A stretch of 64,000 nt of DNA, taken from positions 550,001-614,000 of the forward strand of contig NZ_JABWRJ020000002.1 of NCBI RefSeq assembly GCF_014268935.2. The letters run 5' to 3'. A model generated the notes under the pieces. It was not told the origin of the DNA, did no database searches, and worked only from the letters and a program-made list of their open reading frames with translations. Within the stretch, counting starts at the first letter, position 1; every line of letters begins with the position of its first letter. The translations under genes were made by a program, and so were the position numbers. Source of the stretch: Pseudomonas peradeniyensis (GTDB lineage Bacteria > Pseudomonadota > Gammaproteobacteria > Pseudomonadales > Pseudomonadaceae). This document shows positions 1 through 9,480 of this stretch, in pieces.

Positions 1-1230
<1,230 letters not shown>

Positions 1231-1365
1231 ATATAACACCCAAGCAATTTGCGCTGAGGCCAAATTGTGGTGGTGAAGACGAAAGAACCGAAAGTTCGCA
1301 ACTTCACAAAATCACATATCCGAATTCGCTGGAGTATCCATCTGGATGTTCTGGCAACAGAATTT

Positions 1366-1481
1366 CTTGACGACCATAGAGCATTGGAACCACCTGATCC
1401 CATCCCGAACTCAGCAGTGAAACGATGCATCGCCGATGGTAGTGTGGGGTTTCCCCATGTGAGAGTAGGTCATCGTCAAGA
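1366..1481 (+). rRNA. rrf: 5S ribosomal RNA
   Basis: A 5S rRNA gene follows the 23S gene after a spacer of about 135 bases, the normal operon order. The terminal stem is formed by CTTGACGACC at the start and CATCGTCAAG at the end. The internal conserved segment CCCGAACTCAGCAGTGAAA is intact. Length is about 116 nt; ends are set from the terminal stem and may be off by one or two bases. Confidence 0.95.
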
Positions 1482-1490
1482 TTCATTTCG

Positions 1491-1530
1491 CAAAACCCCT
1501 ATCTGCGCGAGCAGGTAGGGGTTTTGTCTT
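1491..1530 (+). terminator. Rho-independent terminator of the rRNA operon
   Basis: The arms CAAAACCCCTA and TAGGGGTTTTG form a strong hairpin directly after 5S rRNA, followed by TCTTTT. It ends the rRNA transcript. Confidence 0.9.
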
Positions 1531-1555
1531 TTCCGGGTTCCAAAAGCCAGACCTC

Positions 1556-1602
1556 CGATCCCTGTGGGAGCGGCCTCGGCAAGGCCGCTCCTACAGGGAT
1601 CG
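1556..1602. repeat. REP-type palindrome
   Basis: A near-perfect inverted repeat: CGATCCCTGTGGGAGCGGCC pairs with GGCCGCTCCTACAGGGATCG across a short loop. The core GTGGGAGCGG is the Pseudomonas REP core that recurs elsewhere in this window. It lies between the rRNA terminator and the next gene. Confidence 0.85.
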
Positions 1603-1717
1603 CGTTGTCTGCGGAGAATGTGACCCGAACACCGATACAGTTCCTCATAATGGCCATCTCCCACAATTCGAGTCGGAACACTAGAATAGAGCCGACGCAT
1701 CCATTCAGAATGCCTTT

Positions 1718-2377
1718 ATGCCCAACCCTGTCGATCCCGAAGCGCTCGCGCAGATGCCGCTGGACGAGCTCGTGGCCTGCCACGAGTGTGACCTGCTGAT
1801 GCGCAAGACCACGCTGCAAAATGACGAGAAGGCCCAGTGCCCGCGCTGCGGCTACGAGCTGTATGCCCATCGCCACAACCTGATCAACCGCAGCCTGGCC
1901 CTGGTCCTGACCGCGTTGCTGCTGTACGTGCCGGCCAACTTCCTGCCGATCATGCAGTTGCACCTGCTCGGCCAGACCTCCGACGACACCGTCTGGAGCG
2001 GTGTGCTTGGCCTGTACAACTCAGAGATGCGCGGCATCGCCGTGGTGGTGTTCCTGTGCAGCATGGCCATCCCCTTGCTCAAGCTGCTCTGCCAGTTGAT
2101 GGTGCTGTTGAGCATCCGCCTGGACTTCGGCCGCAGCTACGGCCTGCTGATCTATCGTATCTATCACCACCTGCGTGAGTGGGGCATGCTCGAGGTCTAC
2201 TTCATGGGTGTGCTGGTGGCCATCGTCAAGCTGGTCGACCTGGCCGAGCTGAGCATCGGCCTGGGCCTGTTCTGCTTCATCAGCCTGTTGCTGGTGCAGG
2301 TGTGGCTCGAGGTGGTCATGTCGCCGCACCAGATCTGGGTGGCCTTGTCGGGGGAGGATGTCCATGCGGGCGATTGA
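1718..2377 (+). CDS. PqiA/LetA-family membrane protein, first half-gene
   Basis: A 219-residue inner-membrane protein of the paraquat-inducible protein A family. A zinc-ribbon-like segment comes first (CHECDLL ... CPRCGYEL, about residues 26-47), then four hydrophobic stretches, the first carrying the family motif YVPANFLPIM. E. coli PqiA and LetA (YebS) have two such modules in one chain of about 420 residues; this gene encodes one module, and the next gene encodes the other. It heads an operon with an MCE-domain gene, so it is probably the membrane partner of a lipid-transport tunnel. The ATG start gives the zinc ribbon close to the N-terminus. Function is inferred from family. Confidence 0.88.
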   Translation: MPNPVDPEALAQMPLDELVACHECDLLMRKTTLQNDEKAQCPRCGYELYAHRHNLINRSLALVLTALLLYVPANFLPIMQLHLLGQTSDDTVWSGVLGLYNSEMRGIAVVVFLCSMAIPLLKLLCQLMVLLSIRLDFGRSYGLLIYRIYHHLREWGMLEVYFMGVLVAIVKLVDLAELSIGLGLFCFISLLLVQVWLEVVMSPHQIWVALSGEDVHAGD

Positions 2378-2987
2378 TGCAGGCATCCTGGTCTGCAATG
2401 AATGTCACGAGCTGAACCGCCAGGAGCCGGACAGCACCTCGCAGACCTGCACCCGCTGCGGTGCGGTGGTGCATGCCCGGCGCCCCAACAGCATCGTGCG
2501 CACCTGGGCGCTGCTAATCACGGCCATGGTGCTGTATATCCCGGCCAACGTGCTGCCGATCATGACCGTCAGCGCCCTCGGCCAGGGCAGCCCGGACACC
2601 ATCATGTCCGGCGTCATCACCTTGATGAAGCACGGCATGCTGCCGATCGCCGCGGTGGTGTTCATCGCCAGCATCCTGGTGCCGACCTTCAAGCTGGTCG
2701 GCATCGCCCTGCTGCTGTACTCGGTGCAGCGCCACCAGCCGCTCTCGGCGCGCCAGCGCATCCTGATGTACCGCTTCATCGAATTCATCGGCCGCTGGTC
2801 GATGCTGGACATCTTCGTCATCGCCATCCTGGTGGCGGTGGTGAATTTCGGCCGCATCGCCAGTGTCGAAGCCAACCTGGGCGCCGTCGCCTTCGCCACC
2901 GTGGTGATCCTGACGATGCTCGCCGCTTTAACTTTCGATCCCCGACTGATCTGGGACAACACGGAGTCGGATGACGACCATGAGTGA
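2364..2987 (+). CDS. PqiA/LetA-family membrane protein, second half-gene
   Basis: A second PqiA-type module of about 207 residues. It repeats the plan of the gene before it: paired cysteines (CNECHEL ... CTRCGAV), then YIPANVLPIM and hydrophobic segments. Its start overlaps the end of the upstream gene by 14 bases; I prefer the ATG at 2364 because GGGGAGG at 2351 is then correctly spaced, whereas the in-frame ATG at 2358 is too close. The end overlaps the MCE gene by 17 bases, so the three genes are translationally packed. The two half-genes together match one full-length LetA, suggesting that two polypeptides form the partner of the MCE protein. Confidence 0.86.
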   Translation: MRAIDAGILVCNECHELNRQEPDSTSQTCTRCGAVVHARRPNSIVRTWALLITAMVLYIPANVLPIMTVSALGQGSPDTIMSGVITLMKHGMLPIAAVVFIASILVPTFKLVGIALLLYSVQRHQPLSARQRILMYRFIEFIGRWSMLDIFVIAILVAVVNFGRIASVEANLGAVAFATVVILTMLAALTFDPRLIWDNTESDDDHE

Positions 2988-5280
2988 TTTGCCTACGGCT
3001 AAAACCCGCCCCGCTTCGAACTGGTCGGCCATCTGGATCCTGCCGCTGATTGCCTTGGCGATTGGTGGCTGGCTGGCCTGGAAGGCCTATAGCGATGCCG
3101 GTATCGAGATCCAGGTGCGCTTCGAGAGTGGCGAGGGCATCGTCGCCAACAAGACCGAGGTCATCTACAAGGGCATGTCGGTGGGCAAGGTCGTCGCCCT
3201 GGTGCTGGATGACAAGGGGGAAAACCGCGGTGTCGTCGCCACCATCGAGATGCGCAAGGAGGCAGGACCTCACCTGACCAAGGGCACGCGATTCTGGCTG
3301 GTGAAGCCAAGTGTCAGCCTGGCCGGTATTTCGGGGCTGGAAACACTGGTTTCAGGCAACTATATCGCTGTTGATCCGGGGGAGGGCGAGCAGACCAAGC
3401 GTTTCACTGCGCTCAAGGAGGCGCCGCCGTTGTCCGATTCCGAGCCGGGCCTGCACCTCACCCTCAAGGCCGAGCGCCTGGGCTCGCTCAATCGTGACAG
3501 CCCGGTGTTCTACAAGCAGATCCAGGTGGGCCGGGTGAAGAGCTATCGCCTGTCCGAAGACCAGGGCACGGTGGAGATCAAGGTATTCATCGCCCCGGCC
3601 TACGCCAGCCTGGTACGCAAGCATACGCGGTTCTGGAACGCCAGCGGGGTCAGCATCGACGCCGACCTGTCCGGGGTAAAGGTGCGTACCGAGTCGCTCT
3701 CGAGCATCGTCGCCGGCGGTATCGCCTTCGCCACGCCGGAAAACCGCAAGGACAGCCCGCCCACCGATCCGAGCCTGCCGTTCCGCCTGTACGAGGACTT
3801 CGATGCCGCCCAGGCCGGCATCCGGGTCAAGGTCAAGCTCAGTGACTTCGAGGGGCTGCAGAAGGGCCGCACGCCGGTGCTGTACAAAGGTATCCAGGTG
3901 GGAACGCTGAAGGATCTGAAAGTCGAAGGCGACCTCTCCACTGCCATGGCCGAGCTGACCCTCGATCCGCTGGCCGAAGACTACCTGGTCGAAGGCACGC
4001 AGTTCTGGGTGGTCAAACCGTCGATCTCGCTTGCCGGCATCACCGGCCTCGAGGCGTTGGTCAAGGGCAACTACATTGCCGTGCGCCCGGGTGAGCCAGG
4101 TGCCAAGCCGCTGCGCGAGTTCGAGGCGCGACCCAAGGCGCCGCCGCTGGATCTGAAAGCGCCGGGCCGGCACATGGTGCTGTTCGCCGATACCCTGGGC
4201 TCGCTGGAAGTGGGCAGCCCGGTGATGTACCGCCAAGTGCGCGTGGGTAGCGTGCAGAGCTACCAGTTCGCCCGCAACAGCAAGCGCATCCTGATCGGGG
4301 TGCACATCGAGAAGGAATACGAGAACCTGGTCAACGGCTCCTCGCGCTTCTGGAATGCCAGTGGCATCACCCTGACCGGCGGCCTCTCGGGGATCCAGGT
4401 CAAGAGCGAGTCGTTGCAGACGCTGATGGCTGGTGGCATCGCCTTCGATACGCCGAAACCGGATGTGCCGCTCAAGCGCCGCATTCCGCGCTTCCGCCTG
4501 CATGAAAGCCAGGATGCGGCCAACCGTGCCGGTACCCTGGTCACCATTCGCGTGGAGCGCGCCGAGGGCCTGAAGCCGGGCACGCCGATCCGCTTCCGTG
4601 GGCTGGATGTGGGCAGTGTCGAGAGTGTCGACCTGACCGCCGACCTGCAGGCCGTGGTGCTGCGAGCACGGATCACCCAGGCGGCCGAGCGCATCGCCCG
4701 TGCCGGCACCCAGTTCTGGGTGGTCAAGCCAGCCTTGGGCCTGGTGCGTACCCAGAACCTCGACACGCTGATCGGCGGTCAGTACCTGGAGGTGCTGCCG
4801 GCGCTCAAGGACAAGGGGCCGCAGCGTGACTTCATCGCCCTGAGCGATGCGCCGGAAGTGAAAGGCGAAGAGGTCGGCCTGCCGTTGACCCTGAGCGCGG
4901 CGCGCCGTGGCTCGATCAAGCCGGGCGTGCCGGTGACCTACCGCGAGGTCACGGTGGGCAGGGTCACCGGCTTCGAGCTGGGCCAGACCGCCGACCGGGT
5001 ACTTATCCACATCCTGATCGAGCCGCGTTACGCCGGGTTGGTGCGCGGCGGCAGCCGCTTCTGGAACAGCAGCGGCTTCGGCTTCGACTGGGGCCTGTTC
5101 AAGGGCGCCACGGTGCGCACCGAGTCGGTGGAGACCCTGATCGAGGGCGGCATCGCCTTCGCCACGCCGGACGGCGAGCAGATGGGCAACCCGGCGCGAC
5201 CGCAGCAGACCTTCGCCTTGTTCGACAAGCCCGAGGATGCCTGGCTGGAGTGGGCACCGAAGATCCAGATCGGCAAGTGA
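2971..5280 (+). CDS. MCE-domain lipid-transport protein (PqiB/LetB-like), six MCE repeats
   Basis: 769 residues with one N-terminal membrane anchor (about residues 20-37, WILPLIALAIGGWLAW) and a long periplasmic part made of six MCE repeats. Each repeat carries a recognisable core such as VIYKGMSVGKV, VFYKQIQVGRV, VLYKGIQVGTL, VMYRQVRVGSV, IRFRGLDVGSV and VTYREVTVGRV. E. coli PqiB has three MCE domains and LetB (YebT) seven; stacked MCE rings form a tunnel for lipids between inner and outer membrane. Placement after two LetA-type half-genes supports this role. ATG at 2971 is used; ATG at 2980 is also possible. Confidence 0.92.
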   Translation: MTTMSDLPTAKTRPASNWSAIWILPLIALAIGGWLAWKAYSDAGIEIQVRFESGEGIVANKTEVIYKGMSVGKVVALVLDDKGENRGVVATIEMRKEAGPHLTKGTRFWLVKPSVSLAGISGLETLVSGNYIAVDPGEGEQTKRFTALKEAPPLSDSEPGLHLTLKAERLGSLNRDSPVFYKQIQVGRVKSYRLSEDQGTVEIKVFIAPAYASLVRKHTRFWNASGVSIDADLSGVKVRTESLSSIVAGGIAFATPENRKDSPPTDPSLPFRLYEDFDAAQAGIRVKVKLSDFEGLQKGRTPVLYKGIQVGTLKDLKVEGDLSTAMAELTLDPLAEDYLVEGTQFWVVKPSISLAGITGLEALVKGNYIAVRPGEPGAKPLREFEARPKAPPLDLKAPGRHMVLFADTLGSLEVGSPVMYRQVRVGSVQSYQFARNSKRILIGVHIEKEYENLVNGSSRFWNASGITLTGGLSGIQVKSESLQTLMAGGIAFDTPKPDVPLKRRIPRFRLHESQDAANRAGTLVTIRVERAEGLKPGTPIRFRGLDVGSVESVDLTADLQAVVLRARITQAAERIARAGTQFWVVKPALGLVRTQNLDTLIGGQYLEVLPALKDKGPQRDFIALSDAPEVKGEEVGLPLTLSAARRGSIKPGVPVTYREVTVGRVTGFELGQTADRVLIHILIEPRYAGLVRGGSRFWNSSGFGFDWGLFKGATVRTESVETLIEGGIAFATPDGEQMGNPARPQQTFALFDKPEDAWLEWAPKIQIGK

Positions 5281-5337
5281 TGCATGCCGGGCCGCCCGCC
5301 TGGGTGGCCCGGCTTTGCGGGAGGGCGCGCGCCAGCC

Positions 5338-5853
5338 ATGAAACCCATCCACCTCACCCTGGTCTGCCACGCCCGCACCGAGGCGCAGCGGGTGGGCCGC
5401 TTCGCGCTCGATGACGAGCCGCTGCGTGATCCTTCGGCGCCGTTGTCGACAACCGCCCGTTGCCTCAGCGCGCCGGAGTTGCGTGCCCGCCAGACGGCCG
5501 CGGGCCTGAGCGCGACTGTCGATGAGGGGCTGCGCGACTGCGACCTGGGCGAGTGGAAGGGGCTGCTTCTCAAGCAGTTGAACGCAGACGCCCTCCAGGC
5601 CTGGTTGTCCGACCCGCATGCCACGCCGCACGGTGGTGAGTCGATTGCCGCCTTGTGCGAGCGCGTCGCCACCTGGATGGACAGCGCGCTGGTGCCTGGC
5701 CAGTGGCTCGCCATCACCCACCCCTTTGTCATCCGCGCCGCGATGCTGCATGCGTTGGCTGCGCCCCTGGCGTCCTTCCACCGGATCGATGTGCCACCCC
5801 TGGCCGAGGTGCGCTTCAGCCATTGCGGCCAGTGGCGCTTGCAACTGGCCTAA
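5338..5853 (+). CDS. Histidine phosphatase superfamily protein with altered RHG motif
   Basis: A 171-residue protein of the histidine phosphatase (phosphoglycerate-mutase-like) fold. Family landmarks are visible: LVCHART near the N-terminus in place of the usual RHG, ELRARQTA, CDLGEWKG, HGGES and a late ITHPFVIR that supplies the second histidine. The arginine before the phospho-accepting histidine is replaced by cysteine and the following glycine by alanine, so activity is uncertain. The ATG at 5338 starts directly with the first beta strand; an in-frame extension to 5284 reads as low-complexity leader and is rejected. The gene follows the MCE gene by 57 bases. Substrate unknown. Confidence 0.75.
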   Translation: MKPIHLTLVCHARTEAQRVGRFALDDEPLRDPSAPLSTTARCLSAPELRARQTAAGLSATVDEGLRDCDLGEWKGLLLKQLNADALQAWLSDPHATPHGGESIAALCERVATWMDSALVPGQWLAITHPFVIRAAMLHALAAPLASFHRIDVPPLAEVRFSHCGQWRLQLA

Positions 5854-6806
5854 CGGCGAATCAACGCCGGTACGGCGCGGATGTAGATCAACTCGCTGAC
5901 CAGCTCCACCAAGGTCTGGGTAATCACCGCCGCCGCTGCCAGCGCCCGGATCGACTCTGGCAACGCCAGCGCCAACGGCAGCACCACCAGCGAATTGCGC
6001 GTGGCGGCACTGAAGGTCACCGCCCGGGCCTCGCCTGTGGATAACTTCAATAGCCGCGCCGCAAGCAACCCGAGCAGCGGTGCCAGCAGGGCGAAGCCGA
6101 CATACACCGGTAGTACCGGCAGCAGGTCGTCGAGACGGCTGGCCACCACGCCGATCTGCGAAGCGATCACCACCACCAGCACCAGTGCCATGGCCGGCAC
6201 CGGTAGCCAGGCCCAGGCGTCGTTCCACTTCGCGACCAGGGTCGAGCGCCGCGCCCCGGCGCTGCTGGCGACGGCCAGCAACAGCGGCAGTACGATCAAC
6301 AGCACGAACGCCTCGACAAAGGGCACCAGCGAGATTTCCACGCTACCGGCGCCTTCGAGCATCAGCGCCAGGTACAAGGGCAGCAGCGCCAGTTGCACCA
6401 GCAACAGCACTGGCGTGGCGGCAAGGGTCAGGCGCGAGTCGCCTTTACCGATATGGGTGAACACCACCACGTAGTCGATGCACGGTGTCAGCAGCACCAG
6501 CAAGGCGCCGACCAGCACGGCGGGGTGTTCGACCAGGCCACGGGTGCCGACCCACACCAACAGCGGCACCAGCACGAAGTTGGCCAGCAGCAGCGCGCCC
6601 ATGAAGCGCCGGTTGCCCAGGCCCGCGCGCAGGTCGAGGAAGGGGATCTGCAGGAACATCGCGTACATCAGCACGGCGATGGCCGGGGTCACCAGCGTCT
6701 CCAGCGGGTCGGCGGCGCCCGGTGCCAGCAGGCCGAGCGCGGCGGCCAGCACCACGGCAACGAAGTAGAAGGGGATCTGGTTGCGTTCGAGTTGATCTCT
6801 GTCCAC
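5850..6806 (-). CDS. Bile acid:sodium symporter / arsenic-resistance-type permease
   Basis: A 318-residue polytopic protein with about ten hydrophobic segments. It resembles the ACR3/BASS superfamily: a conserved LLTPCIDYVVVF stretch near residue 105 and a late region AVTFSAATRNSLVVLPLALA, typical of the second inverted-repeat core where substrate and sodium bind. ACR3 members export arsenite, but no arsR, arsC or arsH lies nearby, so the substrate cannot be assigned. It is convergent with the phosphatase gene (4-base overlap of ends) and divergent from the SDR gene. GC content and codon style match the core genome. Confidence 0.75.
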   Translation of the reverse strand: MDRDQLERNQIPFYFVAVVLAAALGLLAPGAADPLETLVTPAIAVLMYAMFLQIPFLDLRAGLGNRRFMGALLLANFVLVPLLVWVGTRGLVEHPAVLVGALLVLLTPCIDYVVVFTHIGKGDSRLTLAATPVLLLVQLALLPLYLALMLEGAGSVEISLVPFVEAFVLLIVLPLLLAVASSAGARRSTLVAKWNDAWAWLPVPAMALVLVVVIASQIGVVASRLDDLLPVLPVYVGFALLAPLLGLLAARLLKLSTGEARAVTFSAATRNSLVVLPLALALPESIRALAAAAVITQTLVELVSELIYIRAVPALIRR

Positions 6807-6881
6807 GGTGTCCTGGTATTTCCGACTGATTTGCTGGGTGGGGCAGGGTACTATCTGGCGCAGTCCATAGGGAGTGATTCG

Positions 6882-7589
6882 ATGCGAATTCTAGTGGTCG
6901 GTGCGAGCAAGGGATTGGGACGGGCGCTGGTACAGGGCCTGGGTGGCGTGGGTGATACGCTGGTCGGTGTATCGCGCACTCGGCCGGCGGCGTTGCCGGG
7001 CGCGGTACGCTGGATCGAGGCCGACCTCGGCCAGCCGCGCCAGGCCGCCGCGATTATCCACGAGGCGGTGGCCGGGGACGGGCTGGATGTGCTGGTCTAC
7101 AACGTCGGGATCTGGGAGGCGCGGGCCTTCGACGAGGGCTACAGCTTCCTCGACGACGACGAGGCGCAGATCGAGCGCATGGTCGACACCAACATCACCG
7201 CGCCGCTGTTGTTGATCAAGCGCCTGCTGCCAGTGCTGCTGCAAAGCGACCGGCCACGGATCATTCTTACTGGTTCGACCTCGGGCCTGCCAGGGAGCGG
7301 GCGGCCAGAGGTGACCTTCGGCGCCAGCAAGTTCGGCCTGCGCGGCATTGCCGAGGCGCTGCGCGAAGGCTTCCGCGACCAGGGCCTGGGCGTCAGTTGC
7401 CTGAACCTGGGCTACCTGAATACCGAGGACGGCCTGGATGTGCCGCTGGCCCAGGCCGAGCGACGCGGGGAGGGGACGTTGATCCCCGTGCACGATGTGG
7501 TGCAGGTGTGCCGGATGATGCTGAGCCTGTCGTCGTCCAGCTACGTGCGTGACATCACCTTGCCAGCCTTGCGTGACGAGCGCTTCTGA
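6882..7589 (+). CDS. Short-chain dehydrogenase/reductase family protein with Phe at the catalytic Tyr position
   Basis: A 235-residue SDR-fold protein. The dinucleotide-binding motif VGASKGLGRAL is at residues 5-15 and the structural NVG motif near residue 72. The catalytic serine region ILTGSTSG is present, but the YxxxK position reads FGASK, so tyrosine is replaced by phenylalanine. This suggests altered or lost oxidoreductase activity. ATG at 6882 is chosen because it begins the Rossmann strand and follows GGGAGTGATTCG; the open frame extends upstream but overlaps the divergent permease gene. Substrate unknown. Confidence 0.8.
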   Translation: MRILVVGASKGLGRALVQGLGGVGDTLVGVSRTRPAALPGAVRWIEADLGQPRQAAAIIHEAVAGDGLDVLVYNVGIWEARAFDEGYSFLDDDEAQIERMVDTNITAPLLLIKRLLPVLLQSDRPRIILTGSTSGLPGSGRPEVTFGASKFGLRGIAEALREGFRDQGLGVSCLNLGYLNTEDGLDVPLAQAERRGEGTLIPVHDVVQVCRMMLSLSSSSYVRDITLPALRDERF

Positions 7590-7659
7590 ATCCATGTGAC
7601 GCCAAAGGGGCACGGTGGCCCCTTTGGCCCAGGCTACCTGGAGCGATCGACTGGGCGGC

Positions 7660-8829
7660 TCAAAGCGCCCGGTCGGTCTCGTTCGTCTCCAAGGGCTTGC
7701 GCAGATCACGCAGACTGCGCGTCACCGTCCCGGTATTGCACTTGGCCGCCGCCTGTTCCGGCGTCATGTCGCGGATGGTGCGGTAGAACAGCTCGCAGGT
7801 CTGCTTCTTCTGGGTCACCTGCCACTTGCTGGTGCAGGCCTGCAAGGTGAGCTTGGCATCGGCCTGCGGGTTGCGACCCATGCCGGCCTGCCAGCAGGCG
7901 GCGGAGAGGTCCTGACCCATCATCTTCAGGCCCGCGGCGTCGGCCTTGTCCTGGTCGCCGTCGTAGCTTTTCGGGTCGGCGGCGTACCAGATCGCGCTCG
8001 GGTGGTTGGCGCCGAGCACAGGCACCTTGGCGCTGTCCGGCTCCGGCGCGATGCTGACCAGCCCCAGCACATTGACCTTCGGCCCGTACTGCTGCTGGAT
8101 CCACGCACGCACCGGCGCGCCGAAGGCGACCATCGGCAAGGCGGCCTTGCCGTCGTGGATGAGGGCCACTTCCTTGACCATCCGCACCTGGTAGTCGTTG
8201 AAGTAGCTGTAGACCCCTTCCAGGTCCTTGCCCGCGCTGGCCGGCGCGGCGATCGGGGCGATGTCGACGATGGTCTGGTAGGCCGGGGTCTGGGTGGCCT
8301 CGACGCCGTTGAAGGTCAGAAGCTCGGCCCAGCGGTCGGTGGTGTTGGACTTCAGGTAGTCTTGATAGCGGGTCAGCGAGTAGTCCGGCGGGAAGTGCAG
8401 CAGCTCGACGCTGCGGCGGTTCTCCAGGGCCATCCCCAAGGGCAGGAACAGGTACCAGCTGTAGTCCCAGCCGCCTTTCTGGTTGAGGCGGGTGGCGCCC
8501 TGGTAGGCCAGGTCGCCGCTGTCGAGCAGCTTGCGCAAGGGTTCGCTGTAGCTGGCCGGCACGCCGGTGATGCTGGCGTGCAGCTTGTCGTTGTCGCGGT
8601 TCACCGAGACCTTGGCGTTGGCGTAGCCATCGCGCTGCACGCTCTGGGTGAGGTAGTGCTCGACGGTCTTCTCGAGTGTCCAGTCGCGGTAGCAGATCAC
8701 GTTGCAGTTGTTGGGGTAGGCGAACAACCGGGTGACCCGTTGGGCGTCGCCCAGGTCGATCTGCGCGTCGGCCATGGCCAGGCCGCTGAAGGCGAGGGCG
8801 GCCAGGCCCGATACAGCAATCTTGTGCAT
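7660..8829 (-). CDS. Conserved hypothetical exported protein
   Basis: 389 residues starting with a clear signal peptide (SGLAALAFSGLAMA then DAQIDL), so it should be periplasmic or secreted. I do not recognise a catalytic domain. The mature part is soluble and cysteine-containing (NNCNVICYRD near the N-terminus; several cysteines in the last 100 residues), consistent with disulfides. ATG at 8829 is preferred over the in-frame start 45 bases upstream because AGGAGTTAAGC lies just before it and the signal peptide begins there. It is divergent from the M15-type peptidase gene. No function is proposed. Confidence 0.7.
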   Translation of the reverse strand: MHKIAVSGLAALAFSGLAMADAQIDLGDAQRVTRLFAYPNNCNVICYRDWTLEKTVEHYLTQSVQRDGYANAKVSVNRDNDKLHASITGVPASYSEPLRKLLDSGDLAYQGATRLNQKGGWDYSWYLFLPLGMALENRRSVELLHFPPDYSLTRYQDYLKSNTTDRWAELLTFNGVEATQTPAYQTIVDIAPIAAPASAGKDLEGVYSYFNDYQVRMVKEVALIHDGKAALPMVAFGAPVRAWIQQQYGPKVNVLGLVSIAPEPDSAKVPVLGANHPSAIWYAADPKSYDGDQDKADAAGLKMMGQDLSAACWQAGMGRNPQADAKLTLQACTSKWQVTQKKQTCELFYRTIRDMTPEQAAAKCNTGTVTRSLRDLRKPLETNETDRAL

Positions 8830-8895
8830 GCTTAACTCCTTGTCAGTGGCCGCCAGGACGGCGGGCGCGCCCATGGTGGACGAAGAGGAGGGGGA

Positions 8896-9480
8896 ATGAA
8901 AAGCGCCAGGACATGGCTATTGGCTAGCGCGTTGATCGGGCTCGGTGCGGTCCAGGCCGATGAACGCGATGTGTGGATGTTCGCCCAATGGGCCGGCGAT
9001 CACGAGAACCGCCGGTTTCGTGAAATGCTGGTGGACGCCCGGCTGTATGGCGTGGTGCCGATCCATCAGCTGTTGCGCTCGGCCTCGGATTGGCGACTGT
9101 GCAACGCCTCGCCCTTCGCGGTGCCGCCGGCGAGCCATTGGCCGGCGGTACGCTCGACGCTGGCCTTGATCCAGACCCTGGACCGCCAGGGCATCCTGCG
9201 TCAGTTCGAAGTGGTGTCGGCCTACCGCGATCCCCGGCTCAATGCCTGTGCCGGTGGCGCGCCAAGCAGCGCGCACATGCGTGCCTTCGCCGTCGACCTG
9301 GTGCTGCCGCGCTGGGCCGACCCGAGCCCGTTGTGCCGCTTCTGGCAGCAGCACGGCCAAGCCTGGAACATGGGGCTGGGCCGTTACCCTTCGGGGCGCA
9401 TCCATCTCGACACGGCCGGCTATCGCACCTGGGGCGGTGATGGCAGTGCCGGTTCGTCGTTCTGCAGCAAGCCCAGGTGA
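8896..9480 (+). CDS. M15-type (D-Ala-D-Ala carboxypeptidase-like) exported peptidase
   Basis: A 194-residue protein with an N-terminal signal peptide (WLLASALIGLGAVQA). The zinc-site pattern of the M15 family is visible: SSAHMRAFAVDL (H and D ligands) and, later, GRIHLDT (second H). M15 enzymes cut peptidoglycan cross-links or stem peptides in the periplasm. A cysteine pair (CAGG ... CRFW) could be disulfide linked. The last 61 bases overlap the 3' end of the convergent LysR gene. GGAGGGGGA upstream fits the ATG at 8896. Assignment is by motif; substrate is unproven. Confidence 0.75.
   Translation: MKSARTWLLASALIGLGAVQADERDVWMFAQWAGDHENRRFREMLVDARLYGVVPIHQLLRSASDWRLCNASPFAVPPASHWPAVRSTLALIQTLDRQGILRQFEVVSAYRDPRLNACAGGAPSSAHMRAFAVDLVLPRWADPSPLCRFWQQHGQAWNMGLGRYPSGRIHLDTAGYRTWGGDGSAGSSFCSKPR

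Noticed and set aside
3352..6228. 958-codon open frame on the minus strand
   Set aside because: It lies antisense to the MCE gene and phosphatase gene, is built of low-complexity GC-rich codons, and has no recognisable domain.
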